A DNA stretch of 64,000 nt. It comes from Omphalotus guepiniiformis. Taxonomy: Eukaryota; Basidiomycota; Agaricomycetes; Agaricales; Omphalotaceae. A program made the translations under genes and the position numbers. The DNA is taken from assembly GCA_028554645.1 (NCBI GenBank), contig JAQOOI010000046.1, positions 62,001-126,000 on the forward strand, read 5' to 3'. This document shows, piece by piece, positions 51,401 to 62,526 of this stretch. Under the pieces are notes generated by a model that worked only from the letters and a program-made list of their open reading frames with translations, did no database searches and was not told the origin of the DNA. Position 1 is the stretch's first letter, and each line of letters begins with the position of its first letter.

Positions 51401-54156
51401 AGGGACAAGTGAAACATTCTGTCGTTTTGGATTTCCTCATCAAATGCGGGACCAGACAGAGTATGTCAAGAAGCCTGGCCGTGACTTTGCAGAACTTCAT
51501 ACTCGCAGGAATGATCCACTCTTGAACTCTTATAATCCTGCATTTACTTTGGGGTGGCGGGCCAATATCGATATACGACCTGTCATCAATAAAGATGCAG
51601 TGATTGCATATGTTGCCAAGTATGCCAGTAAGGCTGAGCCTACATCCACCACCTATAGAAGTATTCTGCACAATGCTATTTCCCGCCTTGACACTACAAT
51701 CCCTGCTAGAGTTGCATATCAGAAAATGTTATCAACATTTGTGGCTGAACGTGACATATCAGCTCAAGAGACATGTCATATACTTCTTCAGTGTCCTCTT
51801 ACAGTTTCATCTCGCAAAGTTCGCAGCATCTGTGTAATTCCAGGTGTCACTACTACCTTTCTTGACTTTGAAAATTCCACTATAGAGAGGAAGTCCATCA
51901 TTCAACATTATACAAATCGCCCAATTCACACTATCCCTGAACTAAAGACTGTATCTCTCTTGGACTTTGCCACAAAGTGGGATTGGAAGGGTCATTATCA
52001 TAAACGCTCAAGAGCACTGCCTTTTGTTGTTAGTGTCTGGCCTCTCTACTCTCCAGATATCACATCACCAGATCTATATGAAAAGTACTGCTATGCAAGA
52101 TTGGTCCTTCACCATCCATTTGAAAAGAGTCCTGAAGAGGTTCTACAGGGTTGGAGCACATATACAGAGGCATATGTTAATTTGTGTCTGGATAATGAAC
52201 ACTCTCATACTGACAGTCTACCAACTGTAGTCCCTGAAGTGGAGGAAGAGGAAGACTCAGACTCAGAATCTGTGCCTGATGATGACCCTGATCATGGACC
52301 TGTTCAGCTTCAATGGATGCTTGAAGCTGCTTTTGCTCCTGGCCAGTCTGTTCTTCAAACCAATGTGGACACTCTGGGAAGAAGAGACTTGGATCTATTG
52401 TATGACTGGCATCAGCACTCTCCTTCAAGAAATGTATCAAATACTGCAGCAAAGTGGCTTACAGACTCTGTCAAGGAGTCTCCCAATGATGATGTACAGA
52501 TACTACCAGAAGCACCCTACCAGACACTAAAAGGATCTCAGAGAACAGTCTTTCTCCAAGTCATGGCTTACTTCAGAAAAATCAGACAAAATCCTGAAGC
52601 CAAGCCACCTACTCTCAGGATCAATGTGGATGGCACTGCAGGCACTGGAAAGTCCTATTTGATCTGGGCTATCACACATGCACTCAGAGAGCACTTTGCT
52701 GATGAGCTTGGAGAAGGCTGTGATCCAGTTGCTAGACTAGCACCCACAGGAGTTGCAGCTTTTGGTATCCGGGGTTGGACCTTAAACTATGGTCTTAATA
52801 TTCCAATCAAGGATCCTAGCAGTGGCTTTGAACAGCTTGGTCCTAACTCTATGAAGCGCATGCAAACTCGATGGAAATCTGCCAAACTGCTTATTATTGA
52901 TGAAAAGTCAATGATTGGTCAGAAGCAGTTTGGTAAGGTTGATAGACGACTTCGTCAAGGCCGACCTGAATGTCATGATGAAGTTCTGGCTGATATTCCC
53001 ACTCTGCTTTTTGGAGATTTTGCTCAGCTGCCACCAGTTGGAGAAACACCTCTTTACTCTACTAGTCATCAAAGGCCAGAAAGTCATCCACCACTTTTGA
53101 AAATAGAAGGGTTCCAGGCATATCATGCATTTGCAAGGTCTATTACTCTAACTCAGATATTCCGTCAAGCTGGAGGTGATCCAGAACAAGAGCTTTTTAG
53201 AAACATGCTTCTTCGTCTACGAGATTACGAGTCCACTGCTGGTGATTATCAGAAGTTCAAGACTCACTTCTGGGATCAACTATCCCCTGAAGAACACATT
53301 CAATTTGACAATGCTCTCCATCTACTACCTCAGAGAGAGCATGTTAAAGCTCTCAATCTCTTACGCTTGGCAAATTGTGGTAGTCCAGTGGTCCGGTGTA
53401 AAGCAAAACATAACTGCTCTGAGGCCAGAAAAGCCTCAGAAGAGGATGCTGAAGGATTGGAAAAGGAGATCCTCTTGGCTGAAGGGGCTAGAGTAATGAT
53501 TACCAGGAACCTATGGACTTCTAAAGGTAAGATTGATATTTCATATCCTAAAACTTGCTCTCTGATAATCAAATATATAGGGCTGGTGAATGGAGCAAGA
53601 GGTTTTGTTAGAAAGATTTGGTATGATCCTTCTGCCAATGTTCAGCATGGGGATTTACCTTCAGTGGTATTTGTGGAATGTGAGGGATACTCAGGTATGG
53701 TTGCAACATCCTCTTACTAAACTTATACTCAAATTTGGTATAGGTCCTCCAAATCTTGGCTGGGAAGGAATTGATCCTTCTTGGATTCCTATTGCTCCCA
53801 TGACAGCTAGATGGCATACCAGAGGTGACACTGAATTAAGCCGAACACAGCTACCTTTGACTTTGTCTTGGGCTATTACAATTCACAAGAGTCAAGGCCT
53901 TACTCTAGATAAGGCCACTATTTCTCTTGGTGAAAAAGACTTTGCATCAGGATTATCCTTTGTGGCCATATCAAGAGTGAAGTCATTGAATGGCATTGCT
54001 TTTCGGGATCCATTTCCAGAAACACGTTTGCATAAAGATAAGGTTACTGCTACAAGAAAGATGTTACAAGAGGATGTTCAGAGAAGAAAGAATTTGGAGT
54101 TTGAGCTTGATGATTATGGAGTAGATCTTAGTGACTTACAGTTTTATGATAATTAA
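48415..54156 (+). pseudogene. Helitron Rep/PIF1 helicase, spliced, one in-frame TGA
   Basis: Exons 48415-48538, 48594-48815, 48871-53694 and 53744-54156 with introns of 55, 55 and 49 nt (GTAAGT, GTATGT, GTATGG donors; the last has a TACTAAAC branch site). Phases close to 1,860 codons, open except TGA at 49707-49709, after which the same frame continues (TNVR-stop-KIMGIHMESC). N-terminus: MDFDWSAVAGPSRI, Ser/Pro-rich linker, paired zinc-like motifs (YCDDQHIGSLWCARQHHW...CNACY; CTHCHEEWFDL...CSTCR). Rep: HVHGFLW near residue 868, then YVAKYASK. Helicase: Walker A DGTAGTGKS near 1373, LLIIDEKSMIG, FGDFAQLPP, and C-terminal WAITIHKSQG and FVAISRV in the last exon. These activities drive rolling-circle transposition. 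The TGA removes the zinc region from Rep; reinitiation at 49716 would still give a Rep-helicase. Confidence 0.9.
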
Positions 54157-54247
54157 ATGTTTCTATCATCATATATTCATTGTATTCTAGTGGTATAAAT
54201 TACAATCTCTCAGTTATCTTGATATACTGCGATCACCCATTATGCAG

Positions 54248-54282
54248 TAGGACCCCTGGCTCCTAATGCAAATTAATCCTAG
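54248..54282 (+). other. Possible 3' terminus of the second Helitron
   Basis: About 90 bp after the helicase stop: TAGGA (54248-54252) pairs with TCCTA (54261-54265), and 13 nt later CTAG (54279-54282) is followed by T. Hairpin, CTRR end and T at the junction are the expected marks of a Helitron 3' end inserted between A and T. The stem is short (5 bp), so this is tentative. I could not fix the matching 5' TC end. Confidence 0.4.
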
Positions 54283-55603
54283 TAACAAGGAAAAGAGAAG
54301 GACAAGGAAAAAAGAAAAAGATGCGCGTCGCTGAAGCGCCGAAGCGGTTAGCCGCCGGCGCTGGACCCTTTCCTCGCTCTTTCCCTCGCTCTTTCCCTCT
54401 TCACTTTCCTCTCTCAACTCAGAACTGATACTTATCTACTGGAGTTCATGAAATGAGTCATAGATACGAGGAACAGAAAAAGGGAAGGTTGGGTCACTGA
54501 ATGTATGCTATACATATGTTCATCCAGATTCTCATTTCAGTCAGTTCCTTTCATCCAATGGCATCTCCGGGATCCCAAACGCTCTTGAATTCATTGGTAT
54601 ACATAGATATTGTTTCGTACAATATATGCTGACTTCATTCTCCTCATCCTTCCGACTCATATCCTCCCCTGACTCATTTATCCTCCCCATCCTCTTCCCA
54701 ATACTCTTCCCCCTCCTCTTCCCCCTCCTCTTCCCCCTCCTCTTCCCCCTCCTCTTCCCCCTCCCCCTCCTCCTCCTCCTCATTCTCCTCTCAGGCCACT
54801 TTCGCAACAAACTTGAATGGGTGATACGCAAAGTCTCTATCATGCTGACTCCAACTTGAATTTCTCCACTGAGGTGTGTGTGATACCCATACAGAAAGTC
54901 ATCGTCATCGTCCGAATGGCCATTGCCACTTGTCACGAACGGATGATGCTTCTGGGTGCCGGTGAGGTCCAGCTCCAAGTGCAAATGATTTCGACATCGC
55001 CATCGGGCTCCGCGAGGCTACATCGGCATGCGTGTGTGATTGAAGTACTTCAGGAAGCATAGTAAGGCGTTCAGGTCAATATGAGATGCGAGGATAGTTG
55101 GATACTTACATTGCTCGTCTGAAGTGGTGATATGGTTAGATCATAGATGTGGATGTAGAAGGTTGACCCGCATGTATGTCGTAGCCACGGTATGTCGGGG
55201 TACTCCTCCAACAAGCTCGCGTTGGTACCGTGCGCCATATCGGTATACATGGACTCCTCTTCCTCCCCGTTTGGCCTTGAAGGACATGCCGACATGAGCT
55301 TGGAACAATTCTGGTTCAGGTACTGTAGAAAGTAGTATGATATTCAGGTTAACAATGTTCAACGCAAGCTTGGTTCGGTACTTACACGGCAGGGCTGACG
55401 AGGTTTTGGAAATAGATGGTTGACCCACACGAAACCGGGGAACTTCCCGGGAGCATACATGCAGATTGTGAGCCAAATCGGAAGACTGACTCCCTTTCTT
55501 CCTTCCTCGTTCTCCGCGTTTGATGGCTGATATGACCTTGTCGCATTCCTAGACGACTGAGAACGTCGATCCCTTTCAGTATCATGTATATCAGATCTCC
55601 AAC
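54283..55603. other. Spacer between the second Helitron and the SRA gene, with a 12-nt minisatellite
   Basis: Contains about seven tandem copies of CTCCTCTTCCCC (about 54690-54775) followed by CCTCCTCCTCC. The minus-strand frame across it encodes repetitive RRGK text and is not convincing as a gene. Other short minus-strand frames (55071-55500) may be untranslated sequence 3' of the SRA gene. Confidence 0.5.
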
Positions 55604-56684
55604 TTAACGCCCATTCTCGACGCTTGGCCCAGCTTTGGCGTTTGATGTATTTCTTGCAACACATGTCCACGGTGGGGCTGCCTGGTCTTGACAACGCTGA
55701 AAGTAATACGAACTCTGAGACACTGAACGTATGTTGTCGCAATACAGAACATACCTTGAAATCGAATAGGCAAACTTTGTAACCTTGTTTTCCGTCTCCG
55801 GAATAAACCTAAGCGCCGCGCATGTAGTAAGTTATGTTGCCATTCGCTAAGTCTGATATTGAATTGAGCTTACCTTGGTCACATTGTACAGACCATCATA
55901 GCGGTACCTAATACAAGCCAATGATAGATATGAACAAGTAGCCATAATATTAAATAGGATGAACATACCCTTCTTTCGGAGCGTAAGGAGATTTCGATTT
56001 ATGTCCTCGAATAACGCGAACTTTCTTTTTCTCCGTATACGATAACTGAGTAGTGAGCAGTGGCCCGGAAGATGCATCGCCATGTTCATTCAGCACTCAA
56101 GCCCAAGCATCGAAACCACGAATAACTCACTCGCAATAGATTGTTCAGAGTTCCCTTCCAATGTTGATCATGTTGCTGTACTTTACTTGGTCTACCGTCT
56201 TTACCAAGCCGTCCACCTATTTATGCCGCGCCGAGTGAGTTCGTGTGATCATAAAGTTGAAGGTAGATGGGAGAACCAACCTGTTCCGGTGTAAGTGCTA
56301 ACAATAAACTTTAGTACGGTCGCGTGAACGATAAAAGGCGCCACGCACAAAGTCAATCCCTGATCATCGTCATCCTCATATCCCCCAGATCTAGCATATA
56401 CGACGCATATATACACCATGAACTCAAGGCAAAAAGTCGAGGAACGTATTGGTGTCACTCACAAAACGACAGCATATGCAGCGCGGCCCCATTTCGCAAA
56501 GATTCCCTGGCGCGGGGAACCGTGAACCCCAGCAACAGCGAGTTCTTTTCGCGTTTTGTAGCATGTCCCAACTGGATGGCCGGGAATGTGATCGTAGATA
56601 AGTCTGTGGTCATCGAGTTCGAGTTCAGAACGCGTTACTATTAGGATCCATGGGACAGCGCGAGACGCACCCTTTTCCCATCGA
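55604..56684 (-). CDS. SRA-YDG domain protein (reader of methylated cytosine)
   Basis: Assembled from small exons: DHIPGHPVGTCYKTRKELAV, AGVHGSPRQGIF and GRAAYAVVL (exon ending 56463), SGGYEDDDDQGLTF, TYTGTGGRLGKDGRPSKVQQHDQHW, VRVIRGHKSKSPYAPKEG, YRYDGLYNVTK, VYSGDGKQGYKVCLFDFK, then RCQDQAAPPW and a stop at 55606-55604. Each block matches the SRA-YDG fold order, including the YDG motif, and donors and acceptors fit (for example GTGAGT at 56462, GTGCGT, GTTGGT, GTATGT, GTAAGC). SRA domains flip out and bind 5-methylcytosine in hemimethylated DNA (UHRF1, plant SUVH). This protein seems to be a stand-alone SRA domain with no RING or SET attached. The first exon and ATG are not resolved; a TATA-like CATATAAAAA lies near 56740. 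Two junctions (around 56080) are approximate. Confidence 0.85.
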
Positions 56685-57075
56685 AGAAAAGAGAAGATGA
56701 GGAGGGGGTCAGTATTCAGTAAGTCAAAGAGCTTGGTTTTTATATGAAAGAAAGAATTCGCAGAAATGGAAAATGACGCGTTGACGCGTGACTCCCGCGT
56801 TGCGCATTGACGCGTCGAAGCGGCCTCCTACCCTCCAATCAGATTCGGACTTTTTAGATATGTTTAGGAAATGGAATTGCGCTCCTGTTGCGCTCCGCAA
56901 CGAAAGTGTATAATTATAGAGTCCCTTGTATCTGGAGATGGTTAAATTGTTCCAGAACTTTCGAGTACATCAAAGAGAAGCTGAGAGAAGTGACTCGAAT
57001 ATTCTTCGTCTGAGTCAGCTGACCGTGACGTTGGAGCTGCCGAAGTCGGCGAGAGACCCCCGGCGGCGAGAGACC
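56685..57075. other. Spacer between the SRA and SET genes
   Basis: About 390 bp. Contains repeated GACGCGT motifs (56776-56816: TGACGCGTTGACGCGTGACTCCCGCGTTGCGCATTGACGCGT in overlapping copies), which include the MluI-box-like ACGCGT of cell-cycle promoters. It is the likely promoter of the SRA gene, and the SET gene ends at its right side. Confidence 0.45.
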
Positions 57076-58830
57076 CTACCTCCAGGCATCATCTCTCGGT
57101 TTACTACACGATAGTTCCTCCCATACATCCTCACAACTACTCAAAATAGAAATCTCCGTCAGGGCTTGTAGCATCGCGAACCTCGTTCTATGTCTACTCG
57201 GTCGTAATTCCTATATGTGCAAACAATAATTAGACCTATTCACCCATAGATCAATGATTATTGGTTAGGAGGACTTACATCAAGTATATCACCCAAATCT
57301 TTATCAGGTGGTACCGCCGATACAAGTCCTATCCGTCCTCTTCGATGCTGACACAAGGAGAGGATCGTAGACGCGGTTGCGTGTACGAGTTTCCGAACGA
57401 GATCGGTATCGGTTTCGTCGTATTCGGTAGCATCTTCTTCTTCCATCTCATCGTCCTCTCCTCCTCCTTCTTCCAACCGAGTCTGATACCCCATCATCCG
57501 GTTCAACACCACACGCAGTCGGGCCCTTGTAGAACGAACATCGACCCCGCGCGCGCGCATTGAAATGCAGAAACGAATATCCAAAGCTGACGAGAAACCC
57601 TTCCTTCACAATTAATGCAAACTCTGGGCGTCGCGTCGTCAAGTCGGCGAGCGTGGGGTTAAACACCATTTGCGATTCCTCGAAACAGTCAAGTTCGGAG
57701 TCGTCGAGATACGAAGAAATCTCGTCCCATGAACGTATAGCCGACTTTATCAACTCCGCCTCCGCCTCCTCCTCCGACTGCTCCCTCGCCAGAAAATCTA
57801 CGAGCTCATCAAACCTCCATATGATCTTATCAGTAATACCTCGAGGTGGACATGATGATCGTAGATGTGGCTGCAGTAATAGAGGAAAACGTGAAAACCC
57901 ACACGTAGAAGTACAAAGACATCGGCAACGACGTACGCATCAGCGATAGGAACCATAAATGACCCTTGATACGCATCGACCATAAACGCTCTCGACGAAA
58001 CCAAAGCGTACGATCGATAAAAAGCACGAAGTGTTGGTATTTCCGTTCCTATCCCTTGCAGTCCTCTACCCTCCCAAACGAAGTACTGAGAGAAAGCCGG
58101 TACGACGATATCATAATAAAAAGCCTGAATCTCAGTCTACTTCGTACAGAATATCAACAAACCGTATCGGGCCTGCAAAACGAAAAGGAACTCACCAGTA
58201 AATCACCCTCCAACCCAGGCGCAGAAAGAATCCTATCAACTTCCGTACCCTCCAACCAACTCATCGCAGTAATTCCATCGTCCGAAGCTTCGTCATCATC
58301 ATCTTCGAGATTCCAAAAAAGCGGAGGATCGACGGTTCCGTTCAGGGAAAGATTGGATATACCCAGCCCACCTCGATCCAAGTGCCTTTGCTCTACAGGT
58401 CACAGGTTTACACGAGATCAGTAGATGGCAGGGATGAAGGAGTAGAGAACGCCGCATACATTTCAATATACAAAGCTAATGTGAGCGTCGTCTGAGCTTC
58501 GAGTCCGTAAGGTACTGCGTTGATTATATGCGCTGCAGAGCATGATTTCACGGAGAGTACAGCTGATTTCGGTATTTCCACCACTAAAAAACACGCTCGC
58601 TCGAAAGCAATTTGAACATTAACAAGGAAGTGAAGGACTCGTAAGAGTTATTGAAGGATGAATCGTTTCGTCACGAGAATAAATGGCTATTCATAATCCA
58701 GTTTCGTCTGGTTTGAGATATATTCTAGGATCAATTTCGAGGTGGTTGGATTTACACCAGTCTAGAAGAATGTCGATTTTCGTTGCCGTGGAGGAGGAGG
58801 AGTGGCCACTGCGTCGGTCGATGCTCGGGA
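57076..58830 (-). CDS. SET-domain protein lysine methyltransferase (SETD6/RKM-like), possible premature stop
   Basis: Minus-strand exons give LLDWCKSNHLEIDPRIYLKPDETGL, then IAIYSRDETIHPSI, VEIPKSAVLSVKSC, VPYGLEAQTTLTLALYIEM, MSWLEGTEVDRIL, IQAFYYDIVVPAFSQY, LVSSRAFMVDAYQGSFMVPIADA + HIYDHHVHLE (joined over a GTACGT..CTGCAG intron), FDELVDFLAREQSEEEAEAELIKSAIRSWDEIS, and a C-terminal part ending ELRPSRHRTRFAMLQALTEI...CEDVWEEL (stop 57078-57076). This is the order of RKM/SETD6-type enzymes that methylate ribosomal or other non-histone proteins, including the split SET with PIADA.....VHLE. Between ETGL and IAIYS there is an in-frame TGA (58693-58691) where the family has Gly. The N-terminal ATG was not found. 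It may be a recent pseudogene or need RNA evidence. Confidence 0.75.
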
Positions 58831-60488
58831 ATGAAGGTTATATCCGGCAAGACTCGGTCACTGCCGAAATAACCACGCGAGTTTGCGGACCGTAGATCGC
58901 CGAGAACCTTCCGTAAGAGGATGTAACTACACCAATTAGTGCGACGAGACTGGAGGGAGGACCTGTAGAGCCTATCTACGGTACCGAGAGGAATACACAC
59001 ACAATACTATAGCTCCACGACGTTGTTCAAGGGCAGGTGAGGGCAAGAGGTGCCGGTGTAAGCTGTAAGACCGACTCCGTAGGCTTTGAATCAGAGAATC
59101 CTGAAGAGCGAGGGCCTTCGGCATTCTTTTTGACTGCCATTGTCTCTTTCAAGTTCCCGGGCTTTCGTCCTCTCCACCATGTATGTACATGAGTAATTCG
59201 GGGCAAATATTTCACCCTTCTGACAGAGAAAGACCTCATGAGCGGGAAGGATGACTCAGAAGTCGACCCTGTCAATGCCGCAAGTGGAGATGGAAAGAGA
59301 TGGAGGCACCGGGATTCGACGCCAGAGGTAACGAAGAGCTGGGCGGATGCTGATGCGAAAAACAGAGGATAAGTTGAAAGCGACGCAGGCGGATCTCCTT
59401 AGCCGGGCGTGTTCAAAGTTCAAACGATCAAACTGTGACGCCCGATGAGTAGCACGCAATTAAACCAAAAAACTGTCTGATAGCTACCGGTTTGTTACGT
59501 CGTTCTCAACTCCAGCTGTGATATCGCATAATATGGGAAGGGACGACGAATGTCTGCCTTATTGGAGGCCGTCAAAGTTTCCGAAAGGTTGTTTTTCTCC
59601 TTGAGGAGGTCGATGACTTTTTCAGCGTTTTCGTACACGACTAAAGTAAGGGATTGAGTATGATAGACGAGGAATGATAGGCTGACACACACCTGGGCGT
59701 TTAAAGGTTTAGGAATACGCGCGTGTAACCTGTGTTCCAGCTATCTTCCGACCCTTTGAACGTAGGATGCAAAAAGCTTATACCGATGCAGCACACCTAA
59801 GCGTTGAACGTTTAGGAATACATGTAACCTGTGTTCCAGCTATGAGGTTAATCCCTCCGACTCTTTGAATACCGAAGGAAATTCTGCTTACATCAAAGGA
59901 TGTTCATCTCCAAAGACCTGGAATGGTAGAAAGTAGTCAGCTCGATGAGCTATACCAGTTAGAAAATAACCTCTTCAACTCTAAGTCAATCTCAACTCTT
60001 GATGAATCTATGAGGCGATACAACGTTTTGATGACAATAATGACATATACATACCGCCAAATCCAGGCCGCCCATCGTGCATCGTACATCGACAACCGGC
60101 GCAGGCCCGCAGCCAGATAGTAATCTGATTTTGAGACAGAGAAATCGATATGAATCTATATGAATTACCGTGCAACCGAACCAAGGTAGACTCAGCGACG
60201 TCGCTGCGGCAAGATGGTGGCACAGTTCAGAAAACCCGCCATTCACGTGACCACTACACGATTTACCGTCCAACCGTCGACCCGCTCTACCCTAGGATGC
60301 TCGGGATACTGACAATGAGACAGTCGTTGTATCTTGCTTGCGCATGAAACGACATATGGGTTTTTGGATATATAAACCCGATGGTCGTCTGAGTGTTTAC
60401 CGCCATCATCAGTTCTGGGATTCTCCCGACCTTCAAGAATTCTCTCGGACACTTTTTTACTTCCTTCGTTTTGCGGCTTTTCGTGACG
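58831..60488. other. Intergenic region between the SET and RTA1-like genes
   Basis: Promoter side of both neighbours. Contains a direct repeat of about 30 nt (AGG.ATAC...GTAACCTGTGTTCCAGCTAT near 59708-59743 and 59811-59842). Short frames at 59027-59275 (minus) and 59923-60120 (plus) have no motif. A TATA-like TATATAAACC at 60370 lies about 115 bp upstream of the RTA1-like ATG. Confidence 0.45.
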
Positions 60489-61987
60489 ATGTTTCAAGAG
60501 ATCTCATGTGAGTTTCTTCTTCTTTTTATCTGTTATCATGTGCTGATTGACAAAAAAAACCTCATAGCTGGTCTAGGAATCCAAATACGCGAAAGTGCAG
60601 CTGATCTTGCTGCTGACTCGCCTTACAATTATGTTCCAACACAATACGTGACGATCATTTTTCTTGTCCTCTTTGGGTTCTCCGTTTGTACGTAACCTCT
60701 CTCCGTCGAGTTTCTCATTTAAGGAAGGCTCTGATATCCATCTCTCATAGTCCTTCATACATGTCAAGCCATTTACTTCCGGTTGTGGTGGATCTTCCCA
60801 ACTGTCATTTTGGCCGGTTTCATTGAAGTTATTGGATGGAGCGGACGATTGTGGTCGAGTATTTCACCGCTGCTTTTGCCTCCGTTTGAGATGCAGTACG
60901 TGCACGGTTTCTATGCTTTGATGCGTTGATTATCGGAGTCTGATGAAAACCTGTGTTTAGAATAACTTGCACGATCATCGCTCCGACACCGTTGCTTGCT
61001 GCTAATTTCATCATACTGGGTGGTGTCATAAGACAGCTAGGAACACGATACAGCAGGCTTTCTCCACGATTGTGTATGTACATAGAACCACACTCGACGT
61101 ATTGCATTGGGCTGACAGGACATTTCTAGATTCCATCATCTTCTGTAGCTGCGTGAGTTTTGAATCTTGCTCATTTCAAAACGCCCGTCGAGCTGACCTT
61201 ATATTCAGGATTTCATCTCGCTCGTCATACAAGGTGTTGGTGGTGGATTAGCTTCTACCGCTGCTGGTAATGGCAAGAATCCTGAAACGGTAACCTTCTT
61301 CTCCTAAACCACCAAGAGTAAACACTCACTGTTCTTCGCATGCTTATGATTACAGGGTGGCCATGTCATGCTCGGGGGTATCGTTTTTCAAATGGGTCAG
61401 TACCTATTCATCCATTAAACACTTCCGAGTCAACTAAGCCGTATACAGTCACGATTACAGTCTACGTATTTTGTGCGACAGAGTTCTTCATTCGATATCT
61501 CAAAGATACACCCGTAAAGAAATACAGCCCGGGTAGTGAAACCTCTGAAATTGGTCAGATTAAAGAAAAGTACAATAGGGATGCTATGGATCTAAAAACG
61601 AAGATCATGATTGGTGCCTTGGTGTTCAGTACTGTTTGTCTTTTCATTCGGTTAGTTCACACTCTCTTTCAATGTCCTCTCTCTGAAAGTTTCGAATCTA
61701 ATTCTCCGAGTTATCTAGAGCCGTGTACCGTACAATCGAGTTGAGCGATGGATGGAACGGAAGGATCATCTCAACAGAACTTTATTTCAACGTATCTGTC
61801 CACCGCACTTTATCCAGTCTCGCGGCTCAACGTTTCTAATTCACTTGCAGACGTTCTTGATGGCGCTATGATCACATTGGCGATCTACACATTGAACTTT
61901 GCGCATCCAGGCTTCCTTCTACCGAAGATACATTCTGAAGGGAAAGATGATGAGAAAACTTTATCCTCTATCACGGAAACTGCTTAA
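60489..61987 (+). CDS. RTA1-like seven-transmembrane protein
   Basis: Start at 60489 (MFQEIS). First exons 60489-60507, 60568-60687, 60751-60895 and from 60961, all GT-AG. Sequence in order: SPYNYVPTQYVTIIFLVLFGFS, HTCQAIYFRLWWIFPTVILAGFIEVIGW, TCTIIAPTPLLAANFIILGGVIRQLG, FCSCDFISLVIQGVGGGLAS, GGHVMLGGIVFQM, TVYVFCATEFFIRYL, KIMIGALVFSTVCLFIR, VYRTIELSDGWNG, and VLDGAMITLAIYTLNFAHPG. These are the seven helices and the YR.IEL..G..G box of the RTA1 family, yeast members of which give resistance to aminocholesterol or molasses toxins and act in the plasma membrane as lipid-translocating or stress proteins. The acidic C-terminus ends SSITETA. The last junction (61792 to about 61852) is not clean: GT-AG splicing would shift the frame by two, while AAC-GTT joining fits the protein. 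Confidence 0.88.
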
Positions 61988-62526
61988 ACATTGGAGTTTT
62001 ATTGTATATAGACGTGTTCTTTTCTTTATTTAACACCAGACAGTGTCCACTGTTGTTTAGTATTCAATCTTTCTTATGATTTACCTCTTTAGATCAGTAT
62101 TTTATTGGGCAGATGTGATTTTCTGCGTATTCCTTTTGCCCTACGACATATGTAGTACTCTTTCTTACGTTTTACACTTTGGATTTTATTGTATTGGACA
62201 CAAATGTGATTCGGGTTCTCTGAATCACTTTTCTTTTTGTAGTATTTATCGTACTTGACAAACTATTCTTTGTTTGAAATAGTAATATAGTTTTATAAAT
62301 AACTATATGATACAGATTGAGCAGTAGTCGTAGAGTGTCTACATAGAATCAAATCATCCAACCAAAAAGTAATCATATTCGTAGTTGCGCAGAAAAACCA
62401 TCCGATAATCTTTGCTCTCCCGGTCGAACAAATTCAGGACAAGGAGGTTGATGTTCAGGACACCCTCCACTCCAATTATGATTCAACGCTGTCTTAGCAG
62501 ACGCTACATAACCATCAAAAGATCAA
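61988..62526. other. Convergent spacer between RTA1-like and ARM genes
   Basis: AT-rich 3' flanks of two converging genes (stops at 61987 and 62527). No gene seen. Confidence 0.5.

Noticed and set aside
54541..54984. 147-codon minus-strand frame with RRGKRRGK text
   Set aside because: Produced by the 12-nt CTCCTCTTCCCC minisatellite.
49707..58693. Recoding of TGA in this genome (TGA stops inside the Helitron, SET and DIRS genes)
   Set aside because: The DIRS pol has a TAG as well, many intact genes end in TGA, and independent nonsense mutations explain the pattern.
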